DNA of 41,317 bases, taken from the IMG/VR virus record IMGVR_UViG_3300047319_000683, positions 1 through 41,317 of that record. One strand, given 5' to 3'. Below the pieces are notes generated by a model that saw nothing but the letters and a program-made list of their open reading frames with translations, was not told where the DNA came from and did not search any database. Below, in pieces: positions 32,245 to 39,546 of the stretch (the stretch's first letter is position 1; each line of letters begins with the position of its first letter). This DNA comes from a virus. The position numbers were made by a program, and so were the translations under genes.

Positions 32245-33184
32245 CGAGCCGGGGGTATCACAACTCGACCAACTCTGGGCCGCGTGTGAAGCATTGCGCG
32301 GCACCCCATACGTATTCGGCGGAAAGGATGTGGAGCGCGATGGCGGACTCGACTGTAGCGGGTTTGTGGTCAAAGTCTTCGCTGACATTGGTATCAACCT
32401 GGGCGACCCCGATTACACCAGTGCTCAGAGAATATGGGACGGCGCCGAAGACACTGGTGATTCGGTACTCCCCGGCGACGTCATCTGCTTTACGCAGACC
32501 TACGCGCCGGCCGACGTCGTAACGCACATCGGAGTGATCCGGGATCCGCGGCCAGTCGGGGCGATGTGGAATGCCAACCCCAAGGGAGGCGTGACGGTCA
32601 CCGATTACAAAGAGGACTACTGGGTCGAACACTATTACGGCCATCGGCGCATCCCCGGCCTCGAGGCACCACCTCTCACCGGCTCGCCCTGGACTATTGA
32701 GCAGATCGCGGCCGCGACGGGTGCGCCAGCCGATGCGGTAACCGCGAACTGGCCGCTCATCATGACTGCCCTCCAGAACGTCGGAGCGGGCAGCACAGCC
32801 TCGTTAGCGGGGGCGCTGGGTACTATTGCCATCGAGACGGCCTCGACCTTCTCCCCGCTGCATGAATATGGCACGCCGGCAGATTGGGCGGGCTACGATG
32901 GCGGCAGCGACTATGCGGGGCGCGGATTCATCCAGCTCACCCACAAATACAACTACCAGGCGGCGGGCGATGCGCTGGGCCTTGATCTGGTGGGGAATCC
33001 TGATCTGGCGATGAACCCTTGGGTCGCCGCCCGTATCCTCGCGTGGTACTGGCAGGCTCATGGTATCGCCTCACTCGCGGATGCCGGGGACTGGAATGCG
33101 GTACGGCAAGCGGTGGTGGGGCATGTCGCCAACCCGCCGGGTCTCGACCGACTCATCAGTATCGTTACCGCGCTGGTCGGCTAG
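32201..33184 (+). CDS. Endolysin: NlpC/P60 peptidase plus GH19-like lysozyme/chitinase domain
   Basis: 327 aa from ATG 32201 (ATG 32180 also possible; neither has a strong ribosome site). The NlpC/P60 domain has LDCSGFV (Cys52) and VVTHIGVI (His109), with PGDVICF before it. The C-terminal domain has IAIETASTFSPLHEYG (Glu212) and YAGRGFIQLTHKYNY, hallmarks of GH19-type glycosidases used as phage lysozymes. It would cut both peptide and glycan bonds of peptidoglycan. No signal peptide, so it needs a holin for release. Confidence 0.9.
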   Translation: MWKASPGFDPVPDSSEPGVSQLDQLWAACEALRGTPYVFGGKDVERDGGLDCSGFVVKVFADIGINLGDPDYTSAQRIWDGAEDTGDSVLPGDVICFTQTYAPADVVTHIGVIRDPRPVGAMWNANPKGGVTVTDYKEDYWVEHYYGHRRIPGLEAPPLTGSPWTIEQIAAATGAPADAVTANWPLIMTALQNVGAGSTASLAGALGTIAIETASTFSPLHEYGTPADWAGYDGGSDYAGRGFIQLTHKYNYQAAGDALGLDLVGNPDLAMNPWVAARILAWYWQAHGIASLADAGDWNAVRQAVVGHVANPPGLDRLISIVTALVG

Positions 33185-33192
33185 CCCCACGC

Positions 33193-33399
33193 CTAAGCCA
33201 CGGTCACCACGCGCCGGGCAATCTGTAGCAGCGCATCGTAATTCTCGGCTCGAGCGGCTTCGTCATACCAATCCTCCGCCGCTCGGATGCCGACGTGCGC
33301 CCTGAGCATTTTGCCTACACTGGCAAAGAGCAAGTACCCATCCCCATATTCTCCGGGCCGAACCGCGATCTGCGGATACTTTATGGCCTGCTCGTTCAT
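33193..33399 (-). CDS. Small minus-strand protein (unknown), operon gene 3
   Basis: 68 aa on the minus strand, convergent with the endolysin (8 nt between stops). IAVRPGEYGDGYLLFASVGK and AARAENYDALLQIARRV look like a folded small protein. The start lies one base after the stop of the gene upstream on this strand. No family recognised. Confidence 0.65.
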   Translation of the reverse strand: MNEQAIKYPQIAVRPGEYGDGYLLFASVGKMLRAHVGIRAAEDWYDEAARAENYDALLQIARRVVTVA

Positions 33400-33400
33400 C

Positions 33401-33667
33401 TCACGCTCCCTGCTGCTCCGTCCGCTCCCAGGCGTCATACGCCAACAGCGCCAACCCTCGCGCGCATGAATCGCCCCACTCCGATGGGCGCTGTGCAATC
33501 AACGCCTCATCAATCCGATACGACCAGCGGGCAGTATCCATGATACCCATGAGCACGCGATCCGCTGTCCCTTCGAGGGGCCGGGTATACACGCGGAGAT
33601 AGACCGCGCTGGGCAACAGCTCCCGCAGATGGCCGACGAAACAGGACAGGAACGCATCAGTCTGCAC
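33401..33667 (-). CDS. Small minus-strand protein (unknown), operon gene 2
   Basis: 88 aa, GTG directly after the stop of the preceding minus-strand gene. It contains three Cys (residues 9, 68 region) and alternating helices and strands. Not recognised. A role in early control is possible from its separate orientation. Confidence 0.62.
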   Translation of the reverse strand: MQTDAFLSCFVGHLRELLPSAVYLRVYTRPLEGTADRVLMGIMDTARWSYRIDEALIAQRPSEWGDSCARGLALLAYDAWERTEQQGA

Positions 33668-33787
33668 CTAGCCAGTCACCCCCAGCCGCCGGCGCATGAA
33701 GTTGCGCGCGCGCTCCTGGTGGATGCCGATGGCCCGCCCGATGATCCCGCTGGCGATGATGGCAGCTCCGACGATGAGGTATTCCAC
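33668..33787 (-). CDS. 39-aa minus-strand membrane protein, operon gene 1
   Basis: GTG 33787 lies six nt after a perfect AGGAGG. One membrane helix (YLIVGAAIIASGIIGRAIGI) precedes a strongly basic tail (ERARNFMRRRLG). It could act in superinfection exclusion or membrane signalling, which is speculative. Confidence 0.65.
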   Translation of the reverse strand: MEYLIVGAAIIASGIIGRAIGIHQERARNFMRRRLGVTG

Positions 33788-33817
33788 GATTGCCCTCCTG
33801 CAATTTGCTCAACACAT

Positions 33818-33847
33818 TCTATACGCCATCTGGTAAAATTGTGTCAA
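33818..33847 (-). promoter_or_regulatory. Minus-strand sigma-70-type promoter
   Basis: On the minus strand, TTGACA (33847-33842) and TATAGA (33823-33818) are separated by 18 nt, about 30 nt before the GTG of the three-gene operon. The perfect -35 and its position in a divergent, AT-rich gap make it convincing. Confidence 0.65.
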
Positions 33848-33873
33848 GCCTATCATGCGAATCAGGAGGAGAT

Positions 33874-34053
33874 TTGTCAGAACTTGTACCCGTCACGATG
33901 CTCGGCTACCATTGCAAACGTTGCGGCCATGAGTGGATTCCGCAGGGGTCGCTCGGTCGTCCGCCGCTGATCTGCCCCAACGGGAAATGTAAATCTCGGG
34001 CCTGGGATTCGGATGTGAAACCCCGACGGGGGCGAAAGCCGAAACCCTCTTGA
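33874..34053 (+). CDS. Small zinc-ribbon protein
   Basis: 59 aa, TTG start after AGGAGGA (ATG 33898 is an internal option). CKRCGHEW and CPNGKC form a four-Cys zinc ribbon, and the C-terminus RRGRKPKPS is AT-hook-like. It is divergent from the minus operon. A nucleic-acid-binding regulator is likely. Confidence 0.7.
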   Translation: MSELVPVTMLGYHCKRCGHEWIPQGSLGRPPLICPNGKCKSRAWDSDVKPRRGRKPKPS

Positions 34054-34078
34054 TTTCCATTACCAGACGTGGTAATAT
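34050..34078 (+). promoter_or_regulatory. Promoter with palindromic operator between -35 and -10
   Basis: TTGATT (34050-34055) and TAATAT (34073-34078) have a 17-nt spacer. The palindrome ATTACCA / TGGTAAT (34059-34065 and 34070-34076) covers the spacer and part of the -10. A repressor bound there would block transcription of the following early genes. Confidence 0.6.
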
Positions 34079-34106
34079 TTGGTAGAGCAAGTCAGGAGGC
34101 GCACCG

Positions 34107-34298
34107 ATGACCGAGACCAAGGGATACAAGCCATTCGCCAAGCGGTACACCGTCAAGACGATTTCCTACTACGGACCCGGCGCCGAGTCTTGGACCGTCT
34201 GGGATCGCGCACAGTGCTGTGAGGTCGGGTGGCCGAGTCTCGACCGCAAAGAGATCGTAAGACAGGCGCGCGAAGCGAACCAGGCGGCAGTCGCATGA
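34107..34298 (+). CDS. Small early protein (unknown)
   Basis: 63 aa, ATG after CAGGAGG and the promoter/operator. The middle (ISYYGPGAESWTVWDRAQCC) is strand-like and the end helical. First gene of a coupled chain (ATGA with the next). Not recognised. Confidence 0.65.
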   Translation: MTETKGYKPFAKRYTVKTISYYGPGAESWTVWDRAQCCEVGWPSLDRKEIVRQAREANQAAVA

Positions 34299-34462
34299 CC
34301 GACGTACAGATCACTCACTGCCCACGGCACGGCTACGTCGTCATGTGGTTCGGGCAGGCGCACGGGCTGCCGCATGTCAAGCCGGAGGATGCCGAGCAGC
34401 ACGCGCAGGCGCTCCGGGACGCGGAGGATTGGGATAAGGCCCAATGGCGGGGATGGCGATGA
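34295..34462 (+). CDS. Small early protein with Cys/His motif (unknown)
   Basis: 55 aa, start chosen by ATGA coupling. HCPRHGYVVMWFGQ opens the protein, followed by an acidic helix (KPEDAEQHAQALRDAEDW). A single Cys makes a full zinc site unlikely. Confidence 0.6.
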   Translation: MTDVQITHCPRHGYVVMWFGQAHGLPHVKPEDAEQHAQALRDAEDWDKAQWRGWR

Positions 34463-34689
34463 GCGAATACCGAATGGTCTATCTCAATGATCGGCGGACT
34501 ATCCGTTTGCGCCTCGAAAGAGAGACCCCGGAATTCGTTATTGGGGTTCAAGTCAAGAAGGATGGCGACGAATTTACCCGTCAGGGTGTGGATGAGGTTC
34601 GACACATCATCGATGTCGCGGCCATCCGCACCGTCAAACGGCTCGACTGGAACCTCATATATGCCGAACTTCAGGAGATGGGCGAGTGA
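34459..34689 (+). CDS. Small early protein (unknown)
   Basis: 76 aa from ATG 34459, coupled by ATGA. The first half is strands (YRMVYLNDRRTIRLRLE) and the second has DEVRHIIDVAAIRTVKRLDW. Not recognised; coupled to the secreted 3D-domain gene by GTGA. Confidence 0.6.
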   Translation: MSEYRMVYLNDRRTIRLRLERETPEFVIGVQVKKDGDEFTRQGVDEVRHIIDVAAIRTVKRLDWNLIYAELQEMGE

Positions 34690-35021
34690 AGCGAGCCCTG
34701 CTGGCCGCGCTGCTGGCGCTCTCCACCAGCCACGCCCACGCGCAGGCGCCTTCAGAGAGCGGCACGTTTCGGGTAACCGCATTCTGTCTTCAGGGGCCAA
34801 TGCGCACCGGCGAGTGGACCCGCTGGGGTGCGGTCGCCACCGATCCCCGCGTGATCCCGTTGTACTCCACCGTGGAGATCGCCGGCACCAGCCGCTCATT
34901 TACCGCGCTGGACACTGGCGGTGGGGTGGTGGGTAATCACGTGGACATCTGGATGCCGGATTGCGGGGACGCGATCAACTGGGGTAGCCAAACCAGAACC
35001 GTCGAATGGAGTACGCCATGA
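34686..35021 (+). CDS. Secreted 3D-domain protein (lytic-transglycosylase-like double-psi barrel)
   Basis: 111 aa. Signal peptide (about 1-19, KRALLAALLALSTSHAHA), then a 3D-type domain: VTAFCLQGPMRTGEWTRWG, DPRVIPLYSTVEI, TALDTGGGVVGNHVDIWM. The three Asp of the 3D signature are present. The domain is found in MltA-like and YabE/Rpf proteins that act on peptidoglycan. GTG coupled to the upstream stop. It may remodel the wall early in infection. Confidence 0.85.
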   Translation: MKRALLAALLALSTSHAHAQAPSESGTFRVTAFCLQGPMRTGEWTRWGAVATDPRVIPLYSTVEIAGTSRSFTALDTGGGVVGNHVDIWMPDCGDAINWGSQTRTVEWSTP

Positions 35022-35212
35022 GCGCGCCGACTATCCCCGCTCTCAACGACGCCGAGATTCTCGTCTCGCAACTTGCTTACACGCTCGTCGAGATCAAGAC
35101 CCACAGCACGCTCGAATGGTTCTCTGCGCAGGATCTTCAGGACGCGCTAGACGCCGCGCTCGACTGTCACCATCACCTCACGACGCTCCAGATGCGGCTG
35201 AAAAGGAGGTGA
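35018..35212 (+). CDS. Small early protein (unknown)
   Basis: 64 aa, ATGA-coupled. Mostly helical (ALNDAEILVSQLAYTLVEIK), with His-rich CHHHLTTLQMRLKRR at the end. Not recognised. The following 80 nt gap (35213-35294) shows only a GAGGAGA ribosome site. Confidence 0.58.
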   Translation: MSAPTIPALNDAEILVSQLAYTLVEIKTHSTLEWFSAQDLQDALDAALDCHHHLTTLQMRLKRR

Positions 35213-35294
35213 TGCCGACGCAATCCCCCGCGACCAGAAACGCAGAGACGGCCGAGCTGTAGTTACCAGCCCGACCGTCAAGAGGAGAAAGAAC

Positions 35295-35552
35295 GTGGAA
35301 CGTGATCCAATCGTCAGTGTACCAGACCTCGAAGCCGAGGAACGCGCGACCTATTACACGGCCCGCAGTGTGCCCGTGGACAGCGCGGCGCTCTATGAGG
35401 CCGTCAACGCCTATGTGCATCTGATCGCGGTGGATCATTGGAATATGCCCGCGATAGATGCCGCCCACAAGCGAGTGATGGCCGTAGCCTATGCCCTCGC
35501 CCAATCCCGCTATGAACAGCGCCACGCGCAGCAGACGGAGGCGGGGAAGTGA
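35295..35552 (+). CDS. Small early protein (unknown)
   Basis: 85 aa, GTG after GAGGAGAA. Helical, with DLEAEERATYYTARSVPVD and AHKRVMAVAYALAQSRYEQR. Coupled by GTGA to the zinc-ribbon gene that follows. Function unknown. Confidence 0.6.
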   Translation: MERDPIVSVPDLEAEERATYYTARSVPVDSAALYEAVNAYVHLIAVDHWNMPAIDAAHKRVMAVAYALAQSRYEQRHAQQTEAGK

Positions 35553-35731
35553 GCACTGATCCACGACTCTGCCCATCCTGTGGCTCGGACGTGTGCGGCA
35601 TCGAACTGTTTGACGACGTGGCTGGCCGTCTTGATCAACTGGACGAGTACCGCCGCTGTCGCAAGTGCGGCGCTCGCTGGGTGGCTCGCTATCAGGTGCT
35701 CAGCGTGATGCTGTTGGATCCCCAGCCATGA
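35549..35731 (+). CDS. Small zinc-finger protein
   Basis: 60 aa, GTG start. CPSCG (8-12) and CRKCG (36-40) form a treble-clef or ribbon zinc site. Coupled to neighbours on both sides. Probably a nucleic-acid- or protein-binding adaptor. Confidence 0.68.
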   Translation: MSTDPRLCPSCGSDVCGIELFDDVAGRLDQLDEYRRCRKCGARWVARYQVLSVMLLDPQP

Positions 35732-36051
35732 GCGCCCATCTGATCTACCGTGATGGCTACCCCGTGCTGGCTGCCAGAGCCATCACCGCGCGCTCCTGGG
35801 GGCTATGCGCCATCCAGCCGGCCCACGAGGCTGAGTTGCATGACGGGCTCTGTGAGACGCATCTGGCGCAGGTCTACCGCGACCCGCTGGTGATCCATCG
35901 ACGGCGCCGGCTGACGCGCGAGTGGCTCCGGCACTGGTGGCATCAGCATTGCCTGCTGGTGTCGACGCTTGTGCTCCTGGTCACCTGGGTGCTGCTGGTA
36001 TGGGAGCTCGGGGCGCTGTGGGCGACGGTGCAGGGGGTGTGGGGATGGTGA
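35728..36051 (+). CDS. Small protein with C-terminal membrane helix
   Basis: 107 aa, ATGA-coupled at 35728. A Cys/His-containing N-terminal half (LCAIQPAHEAELHDGLCETH) is followed by a basic segment and one membrane helix (LLVSTLVLLVTWVLLVWELG). A C-terminally anchored early protein of unknown role. Confidence 0.62.
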   Translation: MSAHLIYRDGYPVLAARAITARSWGLCAIQPAHEAELHDGLCETHLAQVYRDPLVIHRRRRLTREWLRHWWHQHCLLVSTLVLLVTWVLLVWELGALWATVQGVWGW

Positions 36052-36374
36052 ATGAAGCAACCGCACACGAACTCGAGACGATTCAACGGGCACTCGATGA
36101 CGCTCAACTGAGCCTGCTCGGTGAGCAACTGCTGATCCTGCAGCGCATCGAGCGCAGCATGGAGATGCTCGTCAACTATAGCTACAGCCAACTGATTCAG
36201 CCCGAGGCAACCCCAACCCCGAGCAGCGTGGAGATTGGGCGCAATGCAAAGCACGAGCCGGTCTGGACCGTCAAGGTGTATTGCGCCGTGGGCGAGGAGC
36301 AACAGGCCTTAGAACGCGCCCTGGCGCTGGAGAAACGACTCCAGGATGAGTACGGAATGGCGGGCCTGCCATGA
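36045..36374 (+). CDS. Helical early protein (unknown)
   Basis: 109 aa from ATG 36045; GTG 36048 (GTGA coupled) is equally good. Long helix (QRALDDAQLSLLGEQLLILQ), a PEATPTPSS linker and a C-terminal helix-rich region. Not recognised. Confidence 0.58.
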   Translation: MVNEATAHELETIQRALDDAQLSLLGEQLLILQRIERSMEMLVNYSYSQLIQPEATPTPSSVEIGRNAKHEPVWTVKVYCAVGEEQQALERALALEKRLQDEYGMAGLP

Positions 36375-36514
36375 CCGCTGAGCAATTCGCGCGCATCTGT
36401 GCCGAGGCCGGCGCTCGCCTGCGGGATGATCCGCAGTTCGCCGCCTACCTCGACGCCCGCGCGGCAGCCCAACGCCGCATCCTGGGGCTGCCACCGAAGG
36501 AGACGAAATCGTGA
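36371..36514 (+). CDS. 47-aa early protein (unknown)
   Basis: ATGA-coupled start and GTGA-coupled end. Helical and charged (AEQFARICAEAGARLRDDPQ). Its C-terminal codons carry the AAGGAG site for the next gene. Confidence 0.55.
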   Translation: MTAEQFARICAEAGARLRDDPQFAAYLDARAAAQRRILGLPPKETKS

Positions 36515-37440
36515 GCCAGAACGGACCGATTGAAACAACCGCGGTTGTGCTATCCGAGCCGATCCGCGAAGTGCTGATGCTCCCGGACCGTGCCACCCTT
36601 CAGCGAAAACTGGCAGCCGTGCGGGATTTTCAGACGCTAGTCAAGTCCCAAATGATCCAGGGGCACGATTACGGCGTGATCCCCGGCACCGACAAGCCCA
36701 CCCTACTCAAACCCGGCGCAGAGAAGATCGCCAAGCTGCTCGAACTGGCGGACACCTACGAGGTGATTGAGCAAACGGTGGACTGGGATCGGCCCTTCTT
36801 CCACTTCCTTATCCGTTGCCGTTTGGTGACGATGGGTAGCGGCATCACGGTGTCCGAGGGGGTGGGCGAGTGCAACAGCTACGAGAGTAAATACCGCTAT
36901 CGGTGGGTGTTCGACTCGGGGCTTCCTCCCGGGCTTGATAAGAGCGCACTCCGCACGCGCACGATCAATACCAAACGGGGGCAAGCCAAGCAATACCAAA
37001 TGGAGAATGAGGACATCTTCAGCCAGGTGAACACGCTGCTCAAGATGGCGAAGAAACGCGCCCTGGTGGACGCCTCGCTCTCGGCAGGCCGGCTTTCCGA
37101 TGTGTTCACCCAGGACATGGAAGACCTCGGACCCATCGAACCTCCACCTCCCCATGTCGAGCCCGCCACCGGCGAGATCATCGAGGCTGAGCCCGAATCG
37201 AGCCACGCCAACTTTGCGCCATCGGTGATGGTTCCCCTCCAGGACGAGGATCGCCCACCTACCGCTGAGGAAAAAGCCGATTACACCAGAGGGCTCGACC
37301 GGGCGAAGGCGCTCGGGATGGATACCAGTTACTACGCCGTGGAGCCCGACACCGGCTGGCTGGAGATGCGCAGCCTTCGCCGGCGGCTGATGTTGGCCAT
37401 CACCACGCAGGAGCAGGCCCAGCAGAAGCTCCCCGTTTAG
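36511..37440 (+). CDS. Conserved phage/plasmid DNA-metabolism protein (RecT-neighbour type)
   Basis: 309 aa, GTG coupled. GHDYGVIPGTDKPTLLKPGA, ESKYRYRWVF and NTLLKMAKKRALVDASLSAG then SDVFTQDME are conserved blocks seen in proteins of phages and plasmids, often annotated only as hypothetical. Their place beside replication and recombination genes suggests a DNA-binding or annealing role. The C-terminal 90 residues are acidic with a final helical domain. The name is a context inference. Confidence 0.72.
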   Translation: MSQNGPIETTAVVLSEPIREVLMLPDRATLQRKLAAVRDFQTLVKSQMIQGHDYGVIPGTDKPTLLKPGAEKIAKLLELADTYEVIEQTVDWDRPFFHFLIRCRLVTMGSGITVSEGVGECNSYESKYRYRWVFDSGLPPGLDKSALRTRTINTKRGQAKQYQMENEDIFSQVNTLLKMAKKRALVDASLSAGRLSDVFTQDMEDLGPIEPPPPHVEPATGEIIEAEPESSHANFAPSVMVPLQDEDRPPTAEEKADYTRGLDRAKALGMDTSYYAVEPDTGWLEMRSLRRRLMLAITTQEQAQQKLPV

Positions 37441-37452
37441 CACGAACCAGAA

Positions 37453-37482
37453 GAGGGGGCAGCTTGTGACGGCTGCCCCCTC
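37453..37482 (+). terminator. Strong hairpin after the 309-aa gene
   Basis: GAGGGGGCAGC (37453-37463) pairs exactly with 37472-37482. No T-tract on the + strand, so it may be a factor-dependent or processing site at the end of the early chain. Confidence 0.5.
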
Positions 37483-37512
37483 CCGTATCCAAAGCAGACA
37501 GGAGCAGCGCAC

Positions 37513-37764
37513 ATGGCACCCCTTAGCAGCGGTCAACGGACGCTACTCGAGCAACTCGCGGCGGATGGCGCGCGCGTGTGGCGCAGCCCCAAAGGCTTCC
37601 ACCTCATCCGTCCCATCGGTGACTGGGTGACCCTCCCGGAGGGGACCGTGATGGGGCTCGTGCACTACGACTACCTGCGTCAGGTGGAGACCTACGGGCG
37701 AGATCGTGGGCTCTATGAGATCACCGATGTGGGCCGCCAGACCCTTGCACTCACACGTGTGTGA
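37513..37764 (+). CDS. Small protein with possible winged-helix pattern
   Basis: 83 aa, ATG after ACAGGAG. SGQRTLLEQLAADGARVWRS and a final YEITDVGRQTLALTRV resemble winged-helix regulators seen in phages. Placed just before the replication genes. Assignment is tentative. Confidence 0.6.
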   Translation: MAPLSSGQRTLLEQLAADGARVWRSPKGFHLIRPIGDWVTLPEGTVMGLVHYDYLRQVETYGRDRGLYEITDVGRQTLALTRV

Positions 37765-37787
37765 TTCTCTTTCGTGTGTGTTAAAAT
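37752..37787 (+). promoter_or_regulatory. CACACGTGTG palindrome and AT-rich element before the initiator gene
   Basis: CACACGTGTG (37752-37761) contains the same CACGTG core as the iterons inside the initiator gene. It is followed by TAAAAT (37782-37787), a -10 candidate without a clear -35. The gap 37765-37928 otherwise shows only a short unassigned frame (37867-37932, 21 codons). Confidence 0.35.
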
Positions 37788-37928
37788 ATCAGAACATCCC
37801 CAATACAAGGAAAGGCGCCCGCGGTGTTGCAAGCACCCGGACGCCCGACCGCACGAGGTAGAGCTCATGCGCGTATCTGATTTTACCACGTCCAGCCCCG
37901 CGTTCTCCTCTCCCCGAGGGTGCCGCGC

Positions 37929-39071
37929 GTGACCTGGATCGAGTCTCACGCCAGCCTCGCCCGTCATCCCAAGACGATCCGTCTGGCTAAGACACTCGAT
38001 ATTTCTGTGCCCTGCGCCATCGGGCATCTGCACCTTCTCTGGTGGTGGTCGCTCGAGTATGCCCAGGAAGGCGACCTCAGCGGATTTGACCCCGAGGAGG
38101 TGGCCGAGGCCGCGGGCTACGACGGCGATGGTGAGGCGTTCGTTGCAGCACTCCAGCGCGCTCGCTTCGTAGATGATGACGGACAGCTCCATGACTGGCA
38201 GGACTACGCCGGACGGCTGATTGAACGCCGGCAGGCGAACACCGAACGCATGCGTGCCGCACGTGCGCAGCGGGCATCTTCCATTAAAGCACCACGTGCG
38301 CAGCACGTGCATGACACGTTCGATGCACGTGCAGGGGCTACCGTACCTAACCGTACCGTACCTAACCGTACCGTACCTAACCAGAGTACGGGCGCTGACG
38401 CGCCGCCCGCTCCGAAGAAAACACGCGAGAAAAAGGCCATTGAGCCGATAGACGATCTCTACCTCGAGCAGCTCATCACGGAATTCGCGCCACTTATGGG
38501 CGGACCGTCCGCGGTCCGCCATTCGATTCAGAAAGCAATGAACCATGCCACTGCCCTGCCCCGATCCAAAGACAAACGATTGCGTCTGCGTCATTGGCTA
38601 GAAGATGACATGGGCAAATATCAGCCCCCCCAGGAGCGAACCAATGGAACCCAACAGCGAAGTGATGGAGCGAACGAGCCTTCCCGATTCGACCAGTACC
38701 GCGACGGGCGCGAGCTCATGGCCGAGCAATTCCGAAAGCGAGACGCCGAGCGAGCCGACGCCGGTGATCCGGAGCCTGTTCGCGCAAGCCTTTCAGGTGC
38801 GGGAGATCATCGAGGAGGAGGATCCCCCGCAGCGATTGGGGCCGCGTCCAGACTGCGACGTGTGCGGCGGGCACGGTTGGGTTCGGCGGAATGTGCCGAC
38901 CGATCATCCCGACTTCGGGAAGGCGTTCCCCTGCGCCTGCGCCGAGCCAATTTTTCGCCAACATCGGTTGGATCGCATCTTCGGCAAGGCGCAGATTCCA
39001 GACGAAGAATTCGGGAAGGTCAGTTTCTCTACCTACGCGCTTTTGCCCGATGGGGACCAGATGGCGCGTGA
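37929..39071 (+). CDS. Replication initiator / replisome organiser (lambda O-like)
   Basis: 380 aa from GTG 37929 (GTG 37920 is another option). The N-terminal domain (TWIESHASLARHPKTIRLAK, then FDPEEVAEAAGYDGDGEAF) is the winged-helix domain of phage replisome organisers. A linker with TVPNR repeats follows, then a helical C-terminal domain (LEQLITEFAPLMGG). The final 428 nt overlap the helicase-loader gene in another frame; beyond about residue 290 the sequence is Arg/Ala/Gly-rich and looks like overprinted code. Iterons inside the gene suggest the origin lies here, as in lambda. Confidence 0.82.
   Translation: MTWIESHASLARHPKTIRLAKTLDISVPCAIGHLHLLWWWSLEYAQEGDLSGFDPEEVAEAAGYDGDGEAFVAALQRARFVDDDGQLHDWQDYAGRLIERRQANTERMRAARAQRASSIKAPRAQHVHDTFDARAGATVPNRTVPNRTVPNQSTGADAPPAPKKTREKKAIEPIDDLYLEQLITEFAPLMGGPSAVRHSIQKAMNHATALPRSKDKRLRLRHWLEDDMGKYQPPQERTNGTQQRSDGANEPSRFDQYRDGRELMAEQFRKRDAERADAGDPEPVRASLSGAGDHRGGGSPAAIGAASRLRRVRRARLGSAECADRSSRLREGVPLRLRRANFSPTSVGSHLRQGADSRRRIREGQFLYLRAFARWGPDGA
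38259..38382. other. Candidate replication origin: CACGTGC iterons and 15-bp direct repeats
   Basis: CACGTGC occurs at 38260-38266, 38293-38299, 38304-38310 and 38326-38332. Directly after, TACCGTACCTAACCG is repeated three times (38339-38353, 38354-38368, 38369-38382, the last one base short). An A-rich stretch (about 38417-38440) follows. Iterons inside an O-like gene mirror lambda ori. Confidence 0.6.
38499..38520. repeat. Inverted repeat, 9-bp arms
   Basis: GGCGGACCG (38499-38507) pairs with 38512-38520 around TCCG, downstream of the iterons and inside the initiator gene. It could be part of the origin. Confidence 0.45.
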
Positions 39072-39534
39072 GATGGTCGAGCAGTGGGCTAGTGACGGCG
39101 AGGGGTCTGTATTCCTATGGGGAAACGTGGGCCGCGGCAAGACTGGACTCGGCATCTGCGCCCTGCGGCATCGGGTCGAGGTGCAGGGATGTGACGCGCT
39201 GTATCGGTACGTGCCGGAGTTGTTGGATGACATCCGTCGCGGCTTCGACCGCGATTTAGGCGGACTCTCGAGCGGGGAGATTCTGGACGCGATCCGCGAA
39301 ACGAATCTCGTGCTCCTAGATGACGTCGGGAAGGAGAACCCGACCCCATGGGTGCGGGAGACCTTCCACAAGCTGATCGATTATCGCTGGCGGCACCATC
39401 TCCCGACCATCTTCACGAGCAATGATCCGCTGACCAAACTCGAAGGGCGAATGGGCGAAGCGGTTGCGAGTCGCGTCAAGGCGATGTGCTGGCCGAATGT
39501 ATTGGAGGTGCAGGGTGATGTCGATCTTCGCTAA
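38644..39534 (+). CDS. Helicase loader, DnaC/IstB-type AAA+ ATPase (lambda P analogue)
   Basis: 296 aa. ATG 38644 has AGGAG seven nt upstream. The first 40 residues are Ser/Thr/Pro-rich and lie in the overlap with the initiator gene. A Cys cluster (CDVCGGHGW ... CACAEP) is a zinc site. Walker A is GNVGRGKTGLG and Walker B is LVLLDDVGKE, followed by FTSNDPL and a C-terminal Arg finger region. DnaC-type proteins load the replicative helicase at the origin, here probably the host DnaB. Confidence 0.88.
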   Translation: MEPNSEVMERTSLPDSTSTATGASSWPSNSESETPSEPTPVIRSLFAQAFQVREIIEEEDPPQRLGPRPDCDVCGGHGWVRRNVPTDHPDFGKAFPCACAEPIFRQHRLDRIFGKAQIPDEEFGKVSFSTYALLPDGDQMAREMVEQWASDGEGSVFLWGNVGRGKTGLGICALRHRVEVQGCDALYRYVPELLDDIRRGFDRDLGGLSSGEILDAIRETNLVLLDDVGKENPTPWVRETFHKLIDYRWRHHLPTIFTSNDPLTKLEGRMGEAVASRVKAMCWPNVLEVQGDVDLR

Positions 39535-39546
39535 CGGAGACCGCAA

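Noticed and set aside
37867-37932. 21-codon frame upstream of the initiator gene
   Set aside because: It has a GAGGTAGAG-like site and its stop overlaps GTG 37929, so it could be a leader peptide, but nothing in the peptide supports a function.
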